DNA from: Bacteroidota bacterium
GTDB taxonomy: Bacteria > Bacteroidota > Bacteroidia > Bacteroidales > PUMT01
DNA: 64,000 bases
Assembly: GCA_003554865.1 (NCBI GenBank)
Contig: PWHJ01000122.1
Span: 122,398-186,397, forward strand
Direction: 5' to 3'
Shown: one piece after another, positions 60,951 through 64,000 of the stretch
Layout of the letters: each line of letters starts with the position of its first letter
Numbering within the stretch: position 1 is the stretch's first letter
Made by a program: the position numbers and the translations under genes
The notes under the pieces: generated by a model
What the model was told of the DNA's origin: nothing
The model's input: only the letters and a program-made list of their open reading frames with translations
Databases searched by the model: none

Positions 60951-61463
60951 TTAATTAACCTTAAAAGGGAACTTTATTTCTGAAAGTTCTTCGTTGGCTT
61001 TCAGAATTTTCCCCTTAAGCTCTTCCTTAAATTTTTCCACTTTGCCATATGTGCTCTCATCTCCGGTCCCGAGTATCTGTGCTGCAAGGATACCCGCATT
61101 GCGGGAGCCGTTCAGCGCAACGGTAGCAACCGGAATACCGCCCGGCATTTGAAGTATTGACAAAACTGAATCCCATCCGTCAATTGAGATCGAAGATTTA
61201 ATAGGCACACCTATGACCGGCAGCGGTGTTACTGCCGCAATAACGCCCGGAAGGTGGGCGGCACCGCCGGCACCTGCAATAACAACCCTGACTCCCCTGT
61301 CATAAAGACCCTTTGCAAACTCCATAACCCTGGCAGGGGTACGGTGGGCTGAAAGAGCATTTATCTCAAAAGGTATTTCAAAATCATTAAGTATCTTTGC
61401 AGCTTCTTCCATTACAGGCATATCTGATGTACTGCCCATTATAATACTAACTTTTGGCTCCAT
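60951..61463 (-). CDS. purE: 5-(carboxyamino)imidazole ribonucleotide mutase
   Basis: VSIIMGSTSDMPVMEEA, SAHRTPARVMEFAKG, AGAGGAAHLPGVIAA. Confidence 0.97.
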   Translation of the reverse strand: MEPKVSIIMGSTSDMPVMEEAAKILNDFEIPFEINALSAHRTPARVMEFAKGLYDRGVRVVIAGAGGAAHLPGVIAAVTPLPVIGVPIKSSISIDGWDSVLSILQMPGGIPVATVALNGSRNAGILAAQILGTGDESTYGKVEKFKEELKGKILKANEELSEIKFPFKVN

Positions 61464-61548
61464 AGTTTTGAAATAATTTGTTTAGAAAGGTTTTGTTATA
61501 GTTTTTTAATAATTTCGCAAGATACAGAAAATCCTTCGATGAGAAAAA

Positions 61549-62085
61549 ATGGAAAAAATTAAAATACACGGTAAGAATTTTTCCGTTTTAATTAAGTCTG
61601 AAGAGATAAACAAAGCTATAAAAAGGCTTGCTTCAGAAATAAAAAGTGATTATACAGAAGGAATGCCTCTTTTTATAGGTGTTCTTAATGGTGCATTTAT
61701 GTTTGCTTCTGATCTGCTCAGGGAAATAAACATGAACTGCAGGGTTTCGTTCATCAAGCTCTCTTCCTACAGCGGAGGTTCTACCACAGGTGAGGTTACC
61801 GAGCTGCTGGGGCTGAATGAAGAAATAGCAGGCAAGGATGTTATAGTCCTTGAAGACATTGTTGAAACGGGAACGACACTTGAGAAACTGATTGAAAGGC
61901 TAAAGGCAAAGCAGCCGAAAAGTTTAAAAGTGGCTACAATGCTTTTCAAGCCAGAGGCGTTCAAGAAAAAAGTCCATATTGATTACATTGGTTTTAAAAT
62001 TCCCAACAATTTCATAATAGGTTACGGACTTGATTATGGTGAGCTGGGAAGGAATTACAAAGACCTGTACAGTATGGAAAATTAA
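61549..62085 (+). CDS. hpt: Hypoxanthine phosphoribosyltransferase
   Basis: VIVLEDIVETGTTLEKLIERL PRPP motif; VLNGAFMFASDLLR. Confidence 0.95.
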   Translation: MEKIKIHGKNFSVLIKSEEINKAIKRLASEIKSDYTEGMPLFIGVLNGAFMFASDLLREINMNCRVSFIKLSSYSGGSTTGEVTELLGLNEEIAGKDVIVLEDIVETGTTLEKLIERLKAKQPKSLKVATMLFKPEAFKKKVHIDYIGFKIPNNFIIGYGLDYGELGRNYKDLYSMEN

Positions 62086-62173
62086 TTGCTGATATTTATC
62101 AGTATAGTAAAAGTTTGATTTTGACTTAAAAAGAAATAAATTTATTTTTTATAATAAAAAAGCTTTTTCAATA

Positions 62174-62758
62174 ATGCTAAATATTGTTCTTTATGGTCCA
62201 CCCGGCGCGGGAAAAGGAACGCAGTCAGGCAAGATAATTGAGAAATACGGGCTTGTTCACGCATCAACCGGTGATATGCTGCGTGGGGAAATTGCCGCCG
62301 GTACACAGCTGGGTAAAGAAGCCAAAAAATATATTGACAAGGGCAAACTTGTCCCCGACGATGCTGTTATTGGAGCACTTGAACATTTCATTCAGGAGAA
62401 CTTCAACCCGAAAGGCTTTGTTTTCGACGGCTTCCCTCGCAACCTCAACCAGGCAGAATCACTCGATTCAATGCTGGCAGAAAGAGGAACTTCAATAACT
62501 GTTATGATCGCCATTGAAGTTGAAGAGCAGGAGCTGATGAAACGCCTGAAAATACGGGGTGAAAGCGAGAGCCGCTCCGACGATGAAAATGCGGTTATTC
62601 GAAACCGGCTTAAGCTTTACAGGAAAACTACCGACATCATAAAGAGCTATTACGAAAAAAAGGGAAAGTTCAGATCTGTTGACGGTATAGGTACCGTTGA
62701 AGAAATCTTCTCCCGCATCTGCTCGGTAATAAACGAAGCATACAAAATCAAGGCATAA
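62174..62758 (+). CDS. adk: Adenylate kinase
   Basis: [49 protein letters not shown]. Confidence 0.97.
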   Translation: MLNIVLYGPPGAGKGTQSGKIIEKYGLVHASTGDMLRGEIAAGTQLGKEAKKYIDKGKLVPDDAVIGALEHFIQENFNPKGFVFDGFPRNLNQAESLDSMLAERGTSITVMIAIEVEEQELMKRLKIRGESESRSDDENAVIRNRLKLYRKTTDIIKSYYEKKGKFRSVDGIGTVEEIFSRICSVINEAYKIKA

Positions 62759-62771
62759 GTCCGCGATTCTG

Positions 62772-63761
62772 ATGGCAGGCTCAAATTTCGTTGACTACGT
62801 TAAGATTTTTTGCCGCTCCGGCAAAGGCGGAGCCGGTTCGGTGCATTTGCACCGTGACAAGTTCACGCAAAAAGGGGGACCGGACGGCGGTGACGGCGGC
62901 AACGGCGGAAATATTATACTCAAAGGTAACAGTCAGTTGTGGACCCTGATACACCTGAAATATAAAAAGCATGTTTTTGCAGGGGACGGTCAGCCGGGCA
63001 CTTCCGGAGAAAGAACCGGAGCCGACGGGAAAGACAATATATTGGAAGTACCTCTCGGTACAGTTGTTAAAGAAGCCGAAAGCGGGAAAATACTTTTTGA
63101 AATAACCGGGCACGAAGAGAGTAAAGTTCTGGTCAAGGGCGGTCGCGGGGGACAAGGTAATGCAAAGTTCAAGTCCTCTACCATGCAAACCCCACGTTTT
63201 GCACAGCCAGGCGAAAAAGCCGAAGAAGGATGGTTCATTATGGAGCTTAAAATCCTCGCCGATGTTGGTCTCGTGGGATTCCCAAATGCAGGCAAATCAA
63301 CATTGCTTTCGGTTGTCTCTGCCGCCAAGCCAAAAATTGCCGATTACCCTTTTACTACCCTCCAACCGAATCTGGGAATAGTAAAATACCGTGACAGCCG
63401 CTCCTTTGTTATGGCAGATATTCCGGGAATAATTGAAGGAGCCCATGAAGGGCGGGGATTGGGCCTGCGCTTTTTGCGCCACATTGAGAGAAACTCCATG
63501 CTTTTGTTTATGGTGCCTGCTGACAGCCGCGATATTGCCGGGGAATACCACACTCTGCTCTCAGAGCTGAAAAAATACAATCCTGAGTTGCTTGACAAAA
63601 AAAGGCTCCTTGCCATATCAAAATGCGATCTCACAGATAATGAACTGAAAAGGGAAATGGAAAGGGAACTCCCCCCCGTTCCTTATCTTTTCATTTCATC
63701 CGTGACCAATGAAGGAATAGTAAAACTGAAAGACACGCTTTGGAAAGAGCTTAATTCATAA
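62772..63761 (+). CDS. obg: GTPase ObgE/CgtA
   Basis: [65 protein letters not shown]. Confidence 0.97.
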   Translation: MAGSNFVDYVKIFCRSGKGGAGSVHLHRDKFTQKGGPDGGDGGNGGNIILKGNSQLWTLIHLKYKKHVFAGDGQPGTSGERTGADGKDNILEVPLGTVVKEAESGKILFEITGHEESKVLVKGGRGGQGNAKFKSSTMQTPRFAQPGEKAEEGWFIMELKILADVGLVGFPNAGKSTLLSVVSAAKPKIADYPFTTLQPNLGIVKYRDSRSFVMADIPGIIEGAHEGRGLGLRFLRHIERNSMLLFMVPADSRDIAGEYHTLLSELKKYNPELLDKKRLLAISKCDLTDNELKREMERELPPVPYLFISSVTNEGIVKLKDTLWKELNS

Positions 63762-63925
63762 TCCGGGCACCACTGGTTTCTTTTCATTACATGCGGCTTA
63801 GTTTTACAATAACTTAACTTAGAGCCCGAAAAACAGGTAATCATCTGTATAAAGTGTGTTTAATTATCTGTTTAACAGTATTTTATGATTACACTTTAGG
63901 ATATTAAGTGTTTCAATTCCGATGG

Positions 63926-64000
63926 ACCTCCGGGTAGAGCGGTTTGTTGCCTCCCCGCTCCCCCACAGATCCGGACGAGCGCCGTTAACGCATCCGGTTC
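63926..64000 (-). mobile_element. 3' end (domain V/VI-like) of a probable group II intron, truncated by the window edge
   Basis: Minus strand GAACCGGATGCGTTAACGGCGCTCGTCCGGATC hairpin followed by GTGGGGGAGCGG..CCGCTCTACCC stem with bulged A; resembles DV/DVI of bacterial group II introns. Confidence 0.65.

Overview
This 64 kb window is a Bacteroidetes-type chromosome segment (probably Bacteroidales/Marinilabiliales, judged from gene content and TAnnTTTG-type -7 boxes). Almost all of it is ordinary housekeeping content: tandem exbD, leuS, purN/acpP/fabF, a two-component system, HU, lepA, dxr/rseP/tatA, rnhB/rnhA, an RND efflux operon with a TetR regulator, greA, ruvC, serS, rplU/rpmA, pgi, gpsA, lysS, lipA/lipB, recJ, purE, hpt, adk and obg. 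There are three tRNA genes: Arg-CCG, Pro-CGG and an initiator-type Met-CAT. I see no CRISPR array, prophage, rRNA or complete insertion sequence. Points worth a second look: (1) a tandem pair of permeases that appear to fuse APC, PTS-EIIA-like and RCK_C domains, with the EIIA phospho-His position apparently replaced by Gly or Arg; (2) the 3' end (domain V/VI-like) of a probable group II intron running off the right edge on the minus strand; (3) a textbook intrinsic-terminator hairpin with U8 inside the signal-peptide codons of a PorV-like outer membrane protein; (4) a PII-like gene separated from the RND operon by a 12-bp perfect inverted repeat; (5) 10-bp-phased GTGTTAAA repeats upstream of the HK/RR operon; (6) a Rieske-like lipoprotein whose His ligands appear replaced by Tyr/Cys; (7) degenerate tRNA-Arg 3'-end remnants; (8) no rnc between fabF and the IPExxxVDY gene. 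No complete undescribed defence or mobile system is visible in the window.
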